Part shown: in pieces, positions 1-11,217 of the stretch | Position numbering within the stretch: the first letter of the stretch is position 1 | Layout of the letters: the number at the start of each line of letters is the position of its first letter | From: Paracyclopina nana | Taxonomy: Eukaryota > Arthropoda > Copepoda > Cyclopoida > Cyclopettidae | DNA: 64,000 nucleotides | Direction of reading: 5' to 3' | Assembly: GCA_019096065.1 (NCBI GenBank) | Contig: JAGUCH010000002.1 | Location: 7,080,501-7,144,500, forward strand | Notes under the pieces: model-generated | The model's input: the letters and a program-made list of their open reading frames with translations, nothing else | What the model was told of the DNA's origin: nothing | The model's database searches: none | Position numbers and translations under genes: made by a program

Positions 1-1438
1 AGCTATACGGTTTTTTTCTCTCCTTTTTCCAATTTTAATGCCTTTATTTACTACATAGCCAAACTTTTAAACGTAAATGCCTCAAAGCTAAGGAAAGCTC
101 ATAATTTCTAAAAGCTCTTTCAACCTAAGTTGATCTTGGGATAGTAATGTTCCTTAGACTATTTTCAATCGATCTCAAATTATATCAAACTCATTAATAC
201 GCCGGAGCTTTCGCACGAAATAGTTTAAAGATATCTTTGAACGAGCCCGCGAATTTCAGCAAATATTCTTGGCATTTTAGAAGTACGCTTTTTAGGAACA
301 TCTTGAGGTACTTCATTCACAACAGCCTACTTTTAGCCGGAACTAGCTATCAGCGAATAGATGACTCTTTAAACCGAGTTGACAAAAATTAATACCGTCT
401 TTTAGACCGGGAACGATATGTATCCTACAGGCCATTCAGGTGTGTCGGTTCTTTTCATCTCGTTCGTTTAGCAAATTTTTTGTGTGCCCACTGAGATAAC
501 ATTTTGAAAGCGTGAGGTTTTTTTGCTCATTGTCTGAGGACTAGGCCAGAATTGATCAGTGACATCCGATAGGGTAATGTGCCAAAACGTGCTCTGCACA
601 TGTGCAAAAATGTGTCCGTTTTCTGTCTGATGAACTATAAGCTTTCCTGCAGGAGCTACAACATTTTTGAGAACAAAGGACAAATAAATGCCGAGGTTTT
701 TTTAGAGAAGAGATAAGTTCACTCTAGAGTCAACAACATCTTATCAAGAAAAGAAAAACTTGGCTATCATGTGCGAATTAGGAATTCAGCAGAGAAGTGG
801 TTTGTGCTGCGAGGTTGCGTGGCCGCCTTACATAGTTTTGAGCGCTTCCTATGTTGCCCCAGGCTGCTACTCACCTGTAACAATGAACGCATTGAACGAA
901 AACTTTAAGGCTTAGGGAAAAAATTCACGTTGACTTTTTGTTGAAATTTTCGGCCACTCTTTGCAAATATAAATGAGCCCTGTGATTGCAAGCATATTTA
1001 AAAGAATGTTAGCGCTGGAGCAATATTCAAAAATGTATTGAGCTGGTCAGATTAATGCTGAATAGTTGTTGCAGTTTAGTAGGCTCGTCTTAGATCGACC
1101 AGACTCAATCCATTCATGAAAACACAGGTGCCATAGATATCATTTCGCCAAACGCAATAGTAAATATGTTGCCAATTTGCTGCGTGTTAAATGACTTAAA
1201 TCAACCATATCAAAATGTAGCCGTTTAAATCAAGAGCCCTTGAGAGCTCAGCAAATCTAATTTGTTAGCATTCCTCTAACTAGTAACTGAAATATTTTGG
1301 CATCGTTGGCGTAAGGCAGGTTGTTACGCTTACTCAAGAGTTTCGAGGGAATGTGAGAAAATAGTTTGCTACTTCCCACGACGATTTGGGCGTGATGGAC
1401 TCAAAATAAGATGCCGCCGTTGCCGTGAACATATCAGA
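1..1438. other. non-coding, nothing recognised
   Basis: AT-rich sequence with only short reading frames that lack recognisable domains or codon bias. It contains the upstream region of the CNK gene. I see no repeat, RNA gene or TATA box that I would defend. Confidence 0.5.
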
Positions 1439-4152
1439 ATGGCATACGTCAACGTCCTCGGGTGGAGAAGTGAGCAAGTGGCCCAATGGCTGCGAGGCCT
1501 CGACGACAGCATCTACCCCTACTGCCACTACTTCGTCAACAATAATGTCAACGGCCAACAGTTGCTCAATTTGACCGTCAGTGATCTGATCAAACTCCAT
1601 GTCGAGAAAATGGGACACCAAGAGATCATTCTTGAAGGCCTCGATAGGCTCCGAAACTTGGTAAGTCAATAGCATCATCACAGTAGTTTGAGGGCTTCCA
1701 CCTGTAAACCGTTTTCTTTTAGCACTCGCATTTAGACACAGAAAATCTGCAATATTTGGCATTAAAGCTCAGTTGCAAAGCTCGATCATTGTTCAACGAG
1801 ATATGTATGATGGAGTCATCCAAGGCTCTCCATCCGACACCATCGCCTACCGTAAATTCCGCCCGGCAAAGCAGGCATAAGGTGGATACGTCCACGATGT
1901 CTGCCGTCGCAGAAGTTTTGGACGCCTTAATGATCATTTTGAACTGGCTAGACAAACCGCCGTTCGGTTCGCCCATAGGAGTTCCATCGGACGAAAGAAG
2001 CCCCTATAGCGCTTTCAGTCGCTCCTTTGTCAACCTTGGAATTGAGCTGGCCACCAACGCTCAGCGCGACACCTTTGCAGAACGGCCCATGGACGTGATT
2101 AAAATGTGTTGCATGAAACTGGCAGATTTGAGCGACACCCTCATTAGAGATGTTGACGATCCGCTCATCCTCCAGCCTGCCTCACTTGACGTGGCTACGG
2201 TGAAGAAGCGTCCTGGAGACGACGATTTTGGCATCGTCATTGACCCTGCCAATCCCGGAATTCACGCCATCATTGATGTCAAGTTCGGCTCTTTAGCCTA
2301 TCAGTGCGGCAGAATTCATATTGGAGATGAGATCGTACAGGTCAACTATCAAACTGTAGTTGGCTGGAGCTGCAAGAATGTGATGAAGCTCATTAACCAA
2401 GACCAGCCAACTTCAGAGTTGATTTTGACCATGAAGAAAAGGCCCAACCTATCTGTCATTTGCTCTTACATCAAGCCCATACCAGCTCGTTCGGATGCTG
2501 CCAATTATTTCAACAACCTCCCTTCCCCAAGGGCCGAGCTACTTGTGGCTCCAGACATAAATTTCCCCATGCCAAAGTAATTTGTGACAGCTATTTGCAA
2601 GCTGTCAGCACTCTCATGTTGTATTTGTTTGTTTTGTAGGAAAAATGTGCGGAATGCAAGTCAAGCATCCCTGACCTCCATCAAGTCGAAGCAATCATCA
2701 GCGGCAAAAAAGGACGTAGACGAGGCTGACTTTACTAATGGAGGGAATAGGTCAGATGATGAAGACGTAGATGATGACATCGATGACGAGGTCTATCTGC
2801 CTACATCATCTTCAATCAAAAACATTTCTCCCACCCAGTCTGTCAGATCGTTGTTGCTGAGACCTAGGTCAACGCCAATCCGCAGAGCGACAATTTCAGC
2901 AGGGTCTCCGACAAAATTTCAGCCCTATATCAACGTCAGCGAGGTAAAAACACATTTAAAATTTACTTTTACTTAATTATGTAAGAAATCAAGGAAGTAC
3001 TTGGTCACCTTTTTGGTATCTTACATTTATGCGGACATGTATTCTTGAAAGCTCTCTCGCTGAATCTGGTAAAGGAATAATCTTTTTATCACTTCTCAGG
3101 TCTGGGCTGGGCTCTTTGATACAGCTAAGAGCACCAAGAGCAATAATTCAGACGAATGCTCCAAACTTAGCTCCACTACGTCTACAATGCAATCTAGCGA
3201 TTCGGGATGTGCGACAATGTATTCGTCCAGTCAGGAATACGGCAAATCCGCAAGGCCTATTACAATCGGGCCAGAGTACATCAACGTGCTTGAAGCTAAG
3301 GCTGAGCGCAGTGGAGAGGAGTATATCAACCTATTCTCCTGCTCAACTCATCTCGCAGGAAAAAGAAATCCACCTCCACCACCGCCTCCCCCAAAACGTG
3401 CGTGCATCTTGAAAAACCTTAATATTTTTATTTTCTCTACAAAAAAATTTCCACTTCAAACGCTTTTTACTACTTCGCTCGTTCGGCCATTATTGAGCAT
3501 AAAGTAAAGAGTCATAAATGTGCTTTTATTACAGAACCTATACCAAAACCAAGATTGAACGTCTCTCGCGAATCTTCCAATGATGGAAGCGCAAAGAAAA
3601 AGAAGCCCGTACCACAACCAAGAAGTGCGGCGGCTAAATCGAGAATAATGATGTCGCCAGGAGCTCAGCCTGTAATATCTGCAACGACCAAGATTTTCAA
3701 AAAGTACCCTGCTTCAACTTCATCTCTGCCTGATCATCCCCTGCCTACTTTAAGGCCACATTTGACATCTTCATCATCCAATTCAACGTCTTCCTCGTCA
3801 GACGAAGTTGAAGATGACTTGCCTCCTGCTTTGCCAGCTCGTCAGTCTTCGATATCCTCTCGCAAATCAAATTCAAGTGTTCCCTATTATGTGTCAGAAG
3901 TGATGAAGGATAAAGGAGGTATGGACAAAGATGGCTTTGTCTAATAACTCTTTGTTGTTGACTAGTTTTCTATGGATATATTTGTAATATTTTCTTAATA
4001 GATTTCTAATAGATCCTGCTGTATTTAAGACTGTTGATCTAAAGCGTACGTTTATTCACTCGAGTGAGGACCTTCAATTGACAAATGTCCAAATTGCGTC
4101 TGACGTCACGGATTATTATTGCTATATCTCGAAATGCAGTTGCGTACAATGA
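1439..4152 (+). CDS. cnk: Connector enhancer of KSR (CNK), SAM-CRIC-PDZ scaffold
   Basis: Join 1439-1660, 1723-2576, 2640-2943, 3100-3397, 3535-3918, 4013-4152; all introns are GT-AG and phases agree, giving 733 aa. Residues 1-75 are a SAM domain (VAQWLRGLD, LLNLTVSDL). About 80-175 fit the CRIC region. About 232-312 are a PDZ domain (DDFGIVID, IHIGDEIVQVN, GWSCKNVMKLI). A Ser-rich acidic stretch, EYINV/EEYINL tyrosine motifs and an octaproline run (around residue 550) follow. CNK family proteins scaffold Ras-Raf-MAPK signalling beneath the plasma membrane, with CRIC and PDZ as partner-binding modules. No PH domain is visible before the stop, unlike typical arthropod CNK but like vertebrate CNKSR3. 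The last small exon (4013-4152) is the least certain part and rests on splice phase only. The assignment to CNK is firm because SAM, CRIC and PDZ occur in the family's order. Confidence 0.88.
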
Positions 4153-4255
4153 CAGCCAAAGCTTTGAAGTGGTCAAAGTTGGGTCTGGCTCACCAGTGAG
4201 GTAATCCAGATTGACGGTGTGAATATCCATTTTTTAAAGTGCTCTTTGAACCCTC

Positions 4256-4870
4256 TTATCGCCTTTTCCCAATAATTTGACCAGGAGCGGGAAAACTCGT
4301 CAGTGCCTCTTCAAACAGTTGACGGGTTAATCCTTTAGGCGTGTACACAACTGTAACTCCAACCTTAGCCACAGTTTGACAGTTGCCCCATTCGTTGTCG
4401 AAAAACATCATATCCTCTAGGGGAATATTGGACTTCTTCGCAATTTCCCGAAGATGTCCCGACTTGGAGCCCTTATAGATTTCGGTCAAATTCGGGTCAA
4501 AAATATCCTTGAGCTTGAATTTGTCATCAAGCCCAAAGTTCCGAATGCACTCCCGAGCCCATGATGGCTCGTCACAGCTTGATGCCACTCCAACCTTTGT
4601 GTCCGCCCACTTCTGGTCCGTTTTCACCTCCAACAGAATTGTCCTTAGGTCGGCCATAATCTCTACCTTTGTGCCAGCCCTATCCACTAAATTTCCATTT
4701 TTCTGCGCCTTGAAAGGTGTCCCACCTCCTCCCCACAGGTGGTACATTTCGGGCCACCACGTACATCCATCTAGGTCAAATACAAGGCAACGAGGAAGAC
4801 GCATCACACGGCTGCAACGAAATTTATTGGTTAAGATGTAGCCAAAGGTACTGGTCATGTAGTCCGGCAT
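4256..4870 (-). CDS. Magnesium-dependent phosphatase-1-like HAD phosphatase, copy 1
   Basis: An uninterrupted frame of 204 aa. HAD motifs are visible: FDLDG near the N-terminus (nucleophile Asp and the Asp two residues on), an S-SCDEPSW segment for motif II, a Lys before the last third, and MMFFDNEW for motif IV. This is the MDP-1 subfamily of capless HAD phosphatases, which act on phosphotyrosine or glycated/sugar phosphates in vitro; the substrate here is unknown. The residues before RLPRCLVFDLDG are unusually long. They include a GT...AG stretch of about 40 bp that could be a very short intron (protein then starting MPDYMT and joining at VMRLPR). A paralogue lies at 30004-30540. A minus-strand AATAAA near 4050-4055 could end the transcript, tail to tail with CNK. 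Confidence 0.85.
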   Translation of the reverse strand: MPDYMTSTFGYILTNKFRCSRVMRLPRCLVFDLDGCTWWPEMYHLWGGGGTPFKAQKNGNLVDRAGTKVEIMADLRTILLEVKTDQKWADTKVGVASSCDEPSWARECIRNFGLDDKFKLKDIFDPNLTEIYKGSKSGHLREIAKKSNIPLEDMMFFDNEWGNCQTVAKVGVTVVYTPKGLTRQLFEEALTSFPAPGQIIGKRR

Positions 4871-4917
4871 TTTTAGCAACGTTAGTTACGTTTTTTACTC
4901 TATGAAGTATCATATTT

Positions 4918-6855
4918 TCAAATAGAAGTGAAGAGAGAGGACGCGTTCTCTTTGTTGAGTCTTCGCTTCAGCAAGTTTTGTCCCATGCGTTTGCCAATGC
5001 AGCCTTGGAAAGCTTTGTACTCGGAGCTCACGTGCTTTTGCTCCAGCCGCTTTTTCTTAACAATCATAACGGGTGAGCCACAATTGAAGCGAATCTGCTT
5101 ATTGGGAGCAACTGACACTGTTCTGGGGCACTGAAATTGGCGCATAACACTCGGTGAAAGTGGCACAGGGTGCTCAAGATCAACGCTATCTTCGTGTTCC
5201 GCAAATCCATTCGCAAATGGGCCACCGAGGAGGCTGTCTAGGTCGTTCATTTCATGCCTTGACTGGCCTGTCAAAGGTCGCACTCTTAGCTTTCCAAGTG
5301 GCTCTATATCGGCTTTGCTAGACTGTGGTAACTTGAACGACGTCATAAGCAAAGAGTCACCAAAGTGCTTATACATCATTGCGTAGACCTCGGCAAAGGT
5401 CCCATCTTTCTCATTGCAGCTAGTCAATATTGAACGGCACGCTACTAAGAGCGTGCTTTTCATCAGCTGGTAAGCTTTGAGCCTTTTTTGTCTGTCGGAA
5501 AATTCGTTATTGTAAGAGCTAATGTGACCATTTGTCTGTCTGTTCGAAAAATTGTAGGCCTGTTCCAGTTTGGCATCCATCGAGGTCAAGTACCGGTCCA
5601 TTTGAGGTAAAACACATTCCTTGAGCACATCCGGGCCAAGGCAAATCATGGCTGATAAGGTTCCGTATTGTGATGCCAACGAACTTTTGGCGTCGTTAAG
5701 GTACTCGCGAAGAGCTTTGTGAGTTTGAGACCTCAGCTGGTTCACAGGAGTGGCCCAGTTATCAAGGGCTAGTTTCAAAATCTGTCCAGCATGCTGAACA
5801 TAGTCCATCTTGAGGAGTTTTCCGTAGCTATCTGCATTATTTTCGCTAGATCGGCTACTGTTTGGTCGATCTGTGATCAAAGTTGATAGAATAGCAGTAA
5901 CCAAGTGGCTGAGCTGAAATTGGAAAGGTTAGATGCTTGCAAAAGAAAACCTTTTCATCTTACATAGGGCTTAGGGCTGAGATTGAGGTGAGGATTGACG
6001 AATAACGCCTCAATCAGGCTCAGCATCCTTTTTATAAGTGCTTGATTCTCACAATGTCTCTGCATCCCATTGCCGATAAAGCTGACAAGTAATGGCACCA
6101 GGGCACCAACTTTGGAGTTAGACTTGAGGTCATCCAATAGCGTTTTCTGCGAGAAAAATATTGCGTTAGTATCGAATTTCGCAAGCAGTGCTATTTTTCG
6201 ACACATACTCTAACGTCATAATTTGAATCCGCCAATATGACGTTTGTCAAGGCTGTGTAATACTGCACGAGTGGGTGGCTGAGGTTTGCAGGCAGGGGAA
6301 ACTCTGCAACTTTTGGGTCAGATTCGTCAACAGAGCTGCCTTCTATGGACAGCCATGTAGCTTCACAACTGAAGCCGTCTTGGTTCATTTCAGGTATTTC
6401 TGGAGTCGAGCTAAATTCCCTGAGGTCTATCACTATTTCATCAGGTGCATAAATAGCCTCTCCGTCCCGAAGTCTACCAACATCGGGTACTTGCACGTAA
6501 GTGGGATCCACATTGTTGTGCGAATGTCCAAGGACAGGAGGTGCATCGTACCATTTTAAGGCTCGCTCCACATCTTGAGAGGTCAGCTTTTTCCGCTTCC
6601 CATGCTTCATCAATTGTCCACAGATCTAATGCAAAAAACACACAATGACACAATCGCATCACTACGTTAAAGGCAATTCTGAATAATTACGTTGGCCAAT
6701 TCGCGGCATCGGTATGACACGTCCTCAGCCAACGCACGACTGACTCCTGAGCTTATCCCATTCCCACTTATGCCAATGGATTCTGCGAGCATTGACACAG
6801 TGTCTGGGGACAACTGCACGAACTTTTTCTCGTCCTTGACCTTAACTGCGCTCAT
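4918..6855 (-). CDS. taf6l: TAF6-like SAGA subunit (TAF6L/PAF65-alpha)
   Basis: Join (minus) 6855-6691, 6625-6209, 6146-5964, 5913-4918; phases agree, 586 aa. The N-terminal histone fold spans exons 1-2: FVQLSPDTVSMLAESIG, then LMKHGKRKKLTSQDVERALKW. The linker IYAPDEIVIDL matches the TAF6L pattern. A helical HEAT-type middle domain follows (DDLKSNSKVGALVP, FVNPHLNLSP, LASQYGTLSAMICLG). TAF6L pairs with TAF9 in the core of the SAGA histone acetyltransferase complex; the sequence fits TAF6L better than TFIID TAF6. The start codon follows directly on a strong acceptor (TTCTTTCTTCCAG then GATG). The upstream zinc-finger gene on the same strand ends 35 bp earlier, so the 5' end is either trans-spliced or its leader exon lies beyond the zinc-finger gene. 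Confidence 0.88.
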
Positions 6856-6890
6856 CCTGGAAGAAAGAAGGATGGCAATTATTATTATTG
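6856..6890 (-). promoter_or_regulatory. 35-bp intercistronic gap with splice acceptor
   Basis: On the minus strand this short gap runs from an AATAAT-rich stretch after the zinc-finger stop codon to a polypyrimidine tract and CAG one base before the TAF6L ATG. There is no room for a conventional promoter. It could serve as the acceptor for a spliced leader, or for a 5' UTR exon placed upstream of the zinc-finger gene. Confidence 0.5.
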
Positions 6891-9038
6891 TTATTGTGGT
6901 AAGGCAGAGAGTGTGAACGTTTGATTGTCAATTAATATCACATCTTGGCTCAAATCAGTTCTAGGAAGAAAATCCACTAATAGAGCAGATTCAGCTGAAG
7001 CCTCTTTGGTGAGGGCATCCTCTTGGATGCTAAAAATGCCTGGTAGGGCAGATAACTTGCACGTGTCGTTCCTCTTGAAATGCTGCCGGAGACCTGAGGC
7101 CGTTGCAAAGCTCTTTCCACAGTTGACGCACGCAAAAGGCTTTTGATCGAGATGAGTCCTCTCGTGCTCTTGCAGCAATCTTTTGGACCTGAAGGCTTTG
7201 CTACACTTGCCACATTTAAACGGCAACTCACCCGTGTGCCTTTTTTCGTGAATTTTTAAATCAACTAAATTAGCATATTTTGCATCGCACAATGCACAAT
7301 TAAAAGACTTTTTAGTTCCGCTGTGTAATTTTGAGTGCTCTTTGAGGACTGCATTTGTCACGAAGCCTTTGCCGCATACGTTGCATAGCCATGGTTTGTC
7401 ACCCGAATGCCGAAGCATATGAGTTTGTAAGTGGACTTTTTGGATGAAGCCTTTGCCACAATATTTACACGCGTGGGGCCGCTCTTCAGTATGAATTTTC
7501 ATATGTTTTCTCAAGGTTGACGCTGTGGTAAAAGCGGATCCACAATGGAAGCAATAATGGTTCCGAGGTCGATCTTTCGGCAATATGCCTCCATGCACAG
7601 TCTTGACATGGTAATTAACGTGGGACTTTTGCTTGAATCTCTTCCCACAATGGCCACAATCGAAAGGCTTTTCCCCAGTGTGGGTCAACATGTGCTTGTC
7701 GAGAGCTGATCTAGAGACGCAGGCCAGGTCGCAGTGGTTGCATTTCTGCAGTGTTTCGCCTGTGTGTATCTTTTCGTGGATTCGCATAGCTGATCGGTTG
7801 GCAAAAGACGCAGTGCATATCATGCATTCATATGGCTTTTCATGAGTGTGAACTTTCACGTGGAGCTCTAGCTCGTGGATTGCAGTGTACGCTTTACCGC
7901 AGAACTCGCACACAAAAGGGTTGTTTTTTAAAGTGTTCTCTTTCATCACTACGTTTTTGTCTTCATGCATTTTCACATGCTTCTTCATGTTTGACTTAAT
8001 TGAAAATTGCTTGCCACAAAATGAGCACATGTGTGGCTTTGCTCCACTGTGAACCCTTTGGTGAACGGTCAAATGGGACTTTTGCGTAAATGACTTTTGA
8101 CAAGTGTCACATTCGAATGGTTTTTCATTTTTATGTGAAGCCACATGAAGCTTTAGCGAAGTCAACGTCCTCAGCACTTTATCGCAGCCTTCCTCTTCAC
8201 AGCTAAATTTGGTCGACTTTTTCTCTTCTTGTATCGTGTCTTCTTCAATATCGTTCACCTCATCGCAAAGATCATCAGCTTTTAGCTCTTGTCTTGCAGG
8301 GCTTTGATGAATTTTAGAATGCCTCATAACAGCTCCCCTTGAAGACAGCACTAGGCCGCACACTTCGCAAATATTTTTGGATGCGGCCTCCAGGTCGTCT
8401 TCCGGACACGATTGATGTACGGTATTTAGATGCTCGTTTAAGTGAGAAACTTGCGTGAATGCTTTTGGACATTTCGGACATTGATGAGGACGCTCTTTAG
8501 TATGAACGCGATAATGGATTTTCAGCTCTGATTGGGACCGGCAAGGACGACCACAATCGGGACACTTATTTGGGTTGTTCTCGCTGTGAAACGTTCTTAC
8601 ATGCCTAGCCAACAGTTTCCTTAAATTGAAACTCTTTTTGCAGACGTTGCATTCATGTTTCATCAGTTGGTTTAAATACGGCTTCACAGTGGTCGATTCA
8701 ATGTCCAAGTTCACACCCAAGTATCCTAAGACCTCGGCGTATTTCAGATCAAGGTCGAAGTCTTCAGCTTCAGTAAATAAAATGGCTTCAAAAAACTCCT
8801 CGAAAATAGACGGATCGCCATCCTCGAGAATAATTTTGATTTTCTCATCAGCGTTGTCACTCACTAAAGGCTTCAATGCTGTTTTTAGCATCGGGCTTAT
8901 TGATGCCAAAACCAAGGAATTCGTTAGGATCCTGGTATTGGTAGCACAAATTGCAATCTCGACATCAGCAAATATGTTGCTGGATACCTTCAAGTCAGCC
9001 AGAATCCGATTGGCGTACGCTTTTAACGGCGTAGCCAT
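6891..9038 (-). CDS. BTB-like/C2H2 zinc-finger transcription factor, intronless
   Basis: A single exon of 715 aa starting at MATPLKAYAN. An in-frame upstream extension to 9107 begins at a non-ATG codon and is disregarded. Residues 10-110 look like a divergent BTB/POZ domain (ADVEIAI, NSLVLASISPML, YAEVLGYLGV). From about residue 128 there are 16 C2H2 fingers, many with TGEKPF-type linkers, and a final finger-like unit ending in Cys (C2HC). The gap between fingers 4 and 5 is acidic. BTB-zinc-finger proteins bind DNA through arrays like this and dimerise through the BTB domain. I cannot name the orthologue. The lack of introns in a gene of this length is unusual for the window and fits a retrocopy or a gene nested in an intron of TAF6L. 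Confidence 0.9.
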   Translation of the reverse strand: MATPLKAYANRILADLKVSSNIFADVEIAICATNTRILTNSLVLASISPMLKTALKPLVSDNADEKIKIILEDGDPSIFEEFFEAILFTEAEDFDLDLKYAEVLGYLGVNLDIESTTVKPYLNQLMKHECNVCKKSFNLRKLLARHVRTFHSENNPNKCPDCGRPCRSQSELKIHYRVHTKERPHQCPKCPKAFTQVSHLNEHLNTVHQSCPEDDLEAASKNICEVCGLVLSSRGAVMRHSKIHQSPARQELKADDLCDEVNDIEEDTIQEEKKSTKFSCEEEGCDKVLRTLTSLKLHVASHKNEKPFECDTCQKSFTQKSHLTVHQRVHSGAKPHMCSFCGKQFSIKSNMKKHVKMHEDKNVVMKENTLKNNPFVCEFCGKAYTAIHELELHVKVHTHEKPYECMICTASFANRSAMRIHEKIHTGETLQKCNHCDLACVSRSALDKHMLTHTGEKPFDCGHCGKRFKQKSHVNYHVKTVHGGILPKDRPRNHYCFHCGSAFTTASTLRKHMKIHTEERPHACKYCGKGFIQKVHLQTHMLRHSGDKPWLCNVCGKGFVTNAVLKEHSKLHSGTKKSFNCALCDAKYANLVDLKIHEKRHTGELPFKCGKCSKAFRSKRLLQEHERTHLDQKPFACVNCGKSFATASGLRQHFKRNDTCKLSALPGIFSIQEDALTKEASAESALLVDFLPRTDLSQDVILIDNQTFTLSALPQ

Positions 9039-9491
9039 AACTTTTCTTTTAGAAAAAATTTGTTTACATCTGGCAACGACGTGAAGCCATAACGAGTTTA
9101 GTTTCAAAAAATGCCAAAAACTCTGGACCGTTCGTTCAGATTATGGAAATATAAGCACTCTCTTGCTCTTAAAGTTGAAAATCTGGCTTGATGGCCTTAA
9201 AATGTACAGGAAACAAAATAAAAACTTACGACGAGTTTTGGCAATCACTGTTAAATTAAATGTGATAGTGAAGCGTAATGTTCTAACAGTCAAAGGTACA
9301 ACCAGGTTTCCAATTAGCTAGCTGTTTTTAAAAGTGGCGTTTAAAGGCATTCGTTCGCTAGTTTCCTGGTAGGGTCCCAATATAACTTTCAAGTTTGACG
9401 TAAATATTATTATTTGGCGCGGTTTGGCTTATCTGCTTTTACTGCTTTACTTGAGCTAAAAATCCATTTGTTTTTCTGAATATTCGTTAAA

Positions 9492-11217
9492 ATGCCTGGT
9501 TCTCAAAGTAGAAAATCGGGCTCGAAACGGCTCTTGAAGGCTGCTCTTACCAAAAATCTGACAAGCAACAATGAATCTTCCAATGGATCTCTAGCAAACA
9601 ATACCGCAGTGGGACTTCAAAAGGCTCAAAAATTTTTCGATCATCAAAAGGTTAGAAATCAATTCTATTGATAAAGTCAGCCATCTAAATTTCGATACGG
9701 TTTCATGTTGGCTCTATTCTGCTTAGGAAACTCCAAGAACCATTCTTGCTGAAGTAGTGTCTACCGGTAACGTACTTGTGGCCGATGATCTTTTCAACGC
9801 TGCCAAAGCTGCTACGAGAGCAAGACGTGAACTAACGGGTAGGTCGTCTCAAAAGCGGAAGAATTCGACAGTTGTTGCAGATCCTTTACCAAGCCTTCAC
9901 CATGAAGGAGAAAATTTTGATCCACTCCTTGCCTCCCCTCTGGAGCCTGGACCTCAAAAACTCAAGAGAAAAGTCCACGCAGCCGTGCTACACAATGTTG
10001 AAACTGACTCTCCCTTCATGGCTGAAAGTCACTCTATGGAGGACACTCTGGAACCCTCAGTATCAGAGAATCAACCTCAGCTTGTCAGACGAGTCACAAG
10101 AGCATCAGCTCCAGCATTGGTAGCCAACAAAAGAGCGTACTTGAAAGAATTGGAAAATATCCGCCATGCTCCAACTCCAGTGATAGCGAACGAAGATAGC
10201 AATAATGATCTCAGGAAAACTGACAAAATGGTCAAAGCCATAGATATGGAGGAAGATTTTTCTTTCCATCCATACGTTGAAAGTACTCGAGTAGGATTGC
10301 AGCAATTTGACGAGGATGGTGACGATGAGGAATCGGAAATTGCTGGACCAGAAGTTCTCGAGCCTCAGGGCAGTCCGAAAGCATCATCCAGAAAGCGTTC
10401 AGCGTCTCGGCTCAAATCGGTTGAAGCTGTCAAGCATGCTCTGGTAGACGAAGAAGACCGTGGGTCTTACATCGAAAGGAATCCCCAACTTTCAGCTAAA
10501 TCGATCTCTGCTGAAACATCACCTGTTGAAGAGCCTATTGAAGAACCAGCGGTGGAAGACGCAGAAGTTGAAAGCACAGAAGAAAGCTCGGCAGAAAGTG
10601 CTTCGCAGCCTGAAAATGACGAAGAAATTGTTCCGACTGTAGCTAACAATGAAAGCAGAAAAACATCTCAAGAACTAATGCCACCTCCAAAGCTACCGTT
10701 GCAAGTGATGTCGAACAAGACCAGGGAGACATTACCAAACAAGCCAGCAGCAAAGAGAAGCAAGTTTTCAAAAGAGGAAAAGATGGAAGCTCGCAGAAGG
10801 AAAAGTCTAGTTGAGAAATTCGAGTCTATTACTAATCTAAAGGTTTCAAGAGAAGCTCGAGATACTTTGGTTGAAAGCGTAGACAAGCTAGTTGCTATAG
10901 CCATGACCAGATTGACGCACCAAACTAATGGCTTACCTCCAAAGCTGGGAGATTGGAAAGACATGTTCGTTCACTTTGGCTTCATTCCAGCAGATGACCA
11001 TAGGAATCGACATCTTAATGCAATTTTAAGGAAGAACTTGGACTATGAGCATTTCAGTCAGCTTGTCAATTTACCGTTACTAGATGGCTCTGGCAAGGAT
11101 ACGATTGTGGATGACATTTGGAATCAGAGGGCAATAGACATGGAAGACGACTTTCCTCCTCCTAACCTGTATGGTGCAAAAAGGAAAAAGAGATCCAGAA
11201 AAACAAAGAAGTTGTGA
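9492..11217 (+). CDS. Possible CENP-T-like kinetochore protein
   Basis: Join 9492-9650, 9727-11217; 549 aa, strong GT-AG sites, phase 0. The N-terminus is basic and contains ETPRTILAEV, like the TPRTLL segments of CENP-T. The middle is low-complexity, acidic and Ser/Glu-rich. The C-terminal 110 residues form predicted helices: SREARDTLVESVDKLVAIAM, then PKLGDWKDMFVHFGFI, then AILRKNLDYEHFSQLVNLPL. From memory this matches the end of the CENP-T histone fold and its following helices (a basic loop, an EDLELLM-like helix, then a helix with LPLEYRQLL and a small tail). CENP-T joins CENP-W at centromeric DNA and its N-terminus recruits the NDC80 and MIS12 complexes. This is an inference from helix pattern; an unrelated nuclear protein remains possible. 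Confidence 0.5.

Noticed and set aside
468-683. A 71-residue minus-strand frame near the window start
   Set aside because: Reads like plausible protein but has no recognisable motif, neighbour or splice context, so I do not annotate it.
4039-4230. A 63-residue minus-strand frame downstream of the first MDP1-like gene
   Set aside because: No family likeness; it most likely lies in the 3' UTR, before an AATAAA near 4050.
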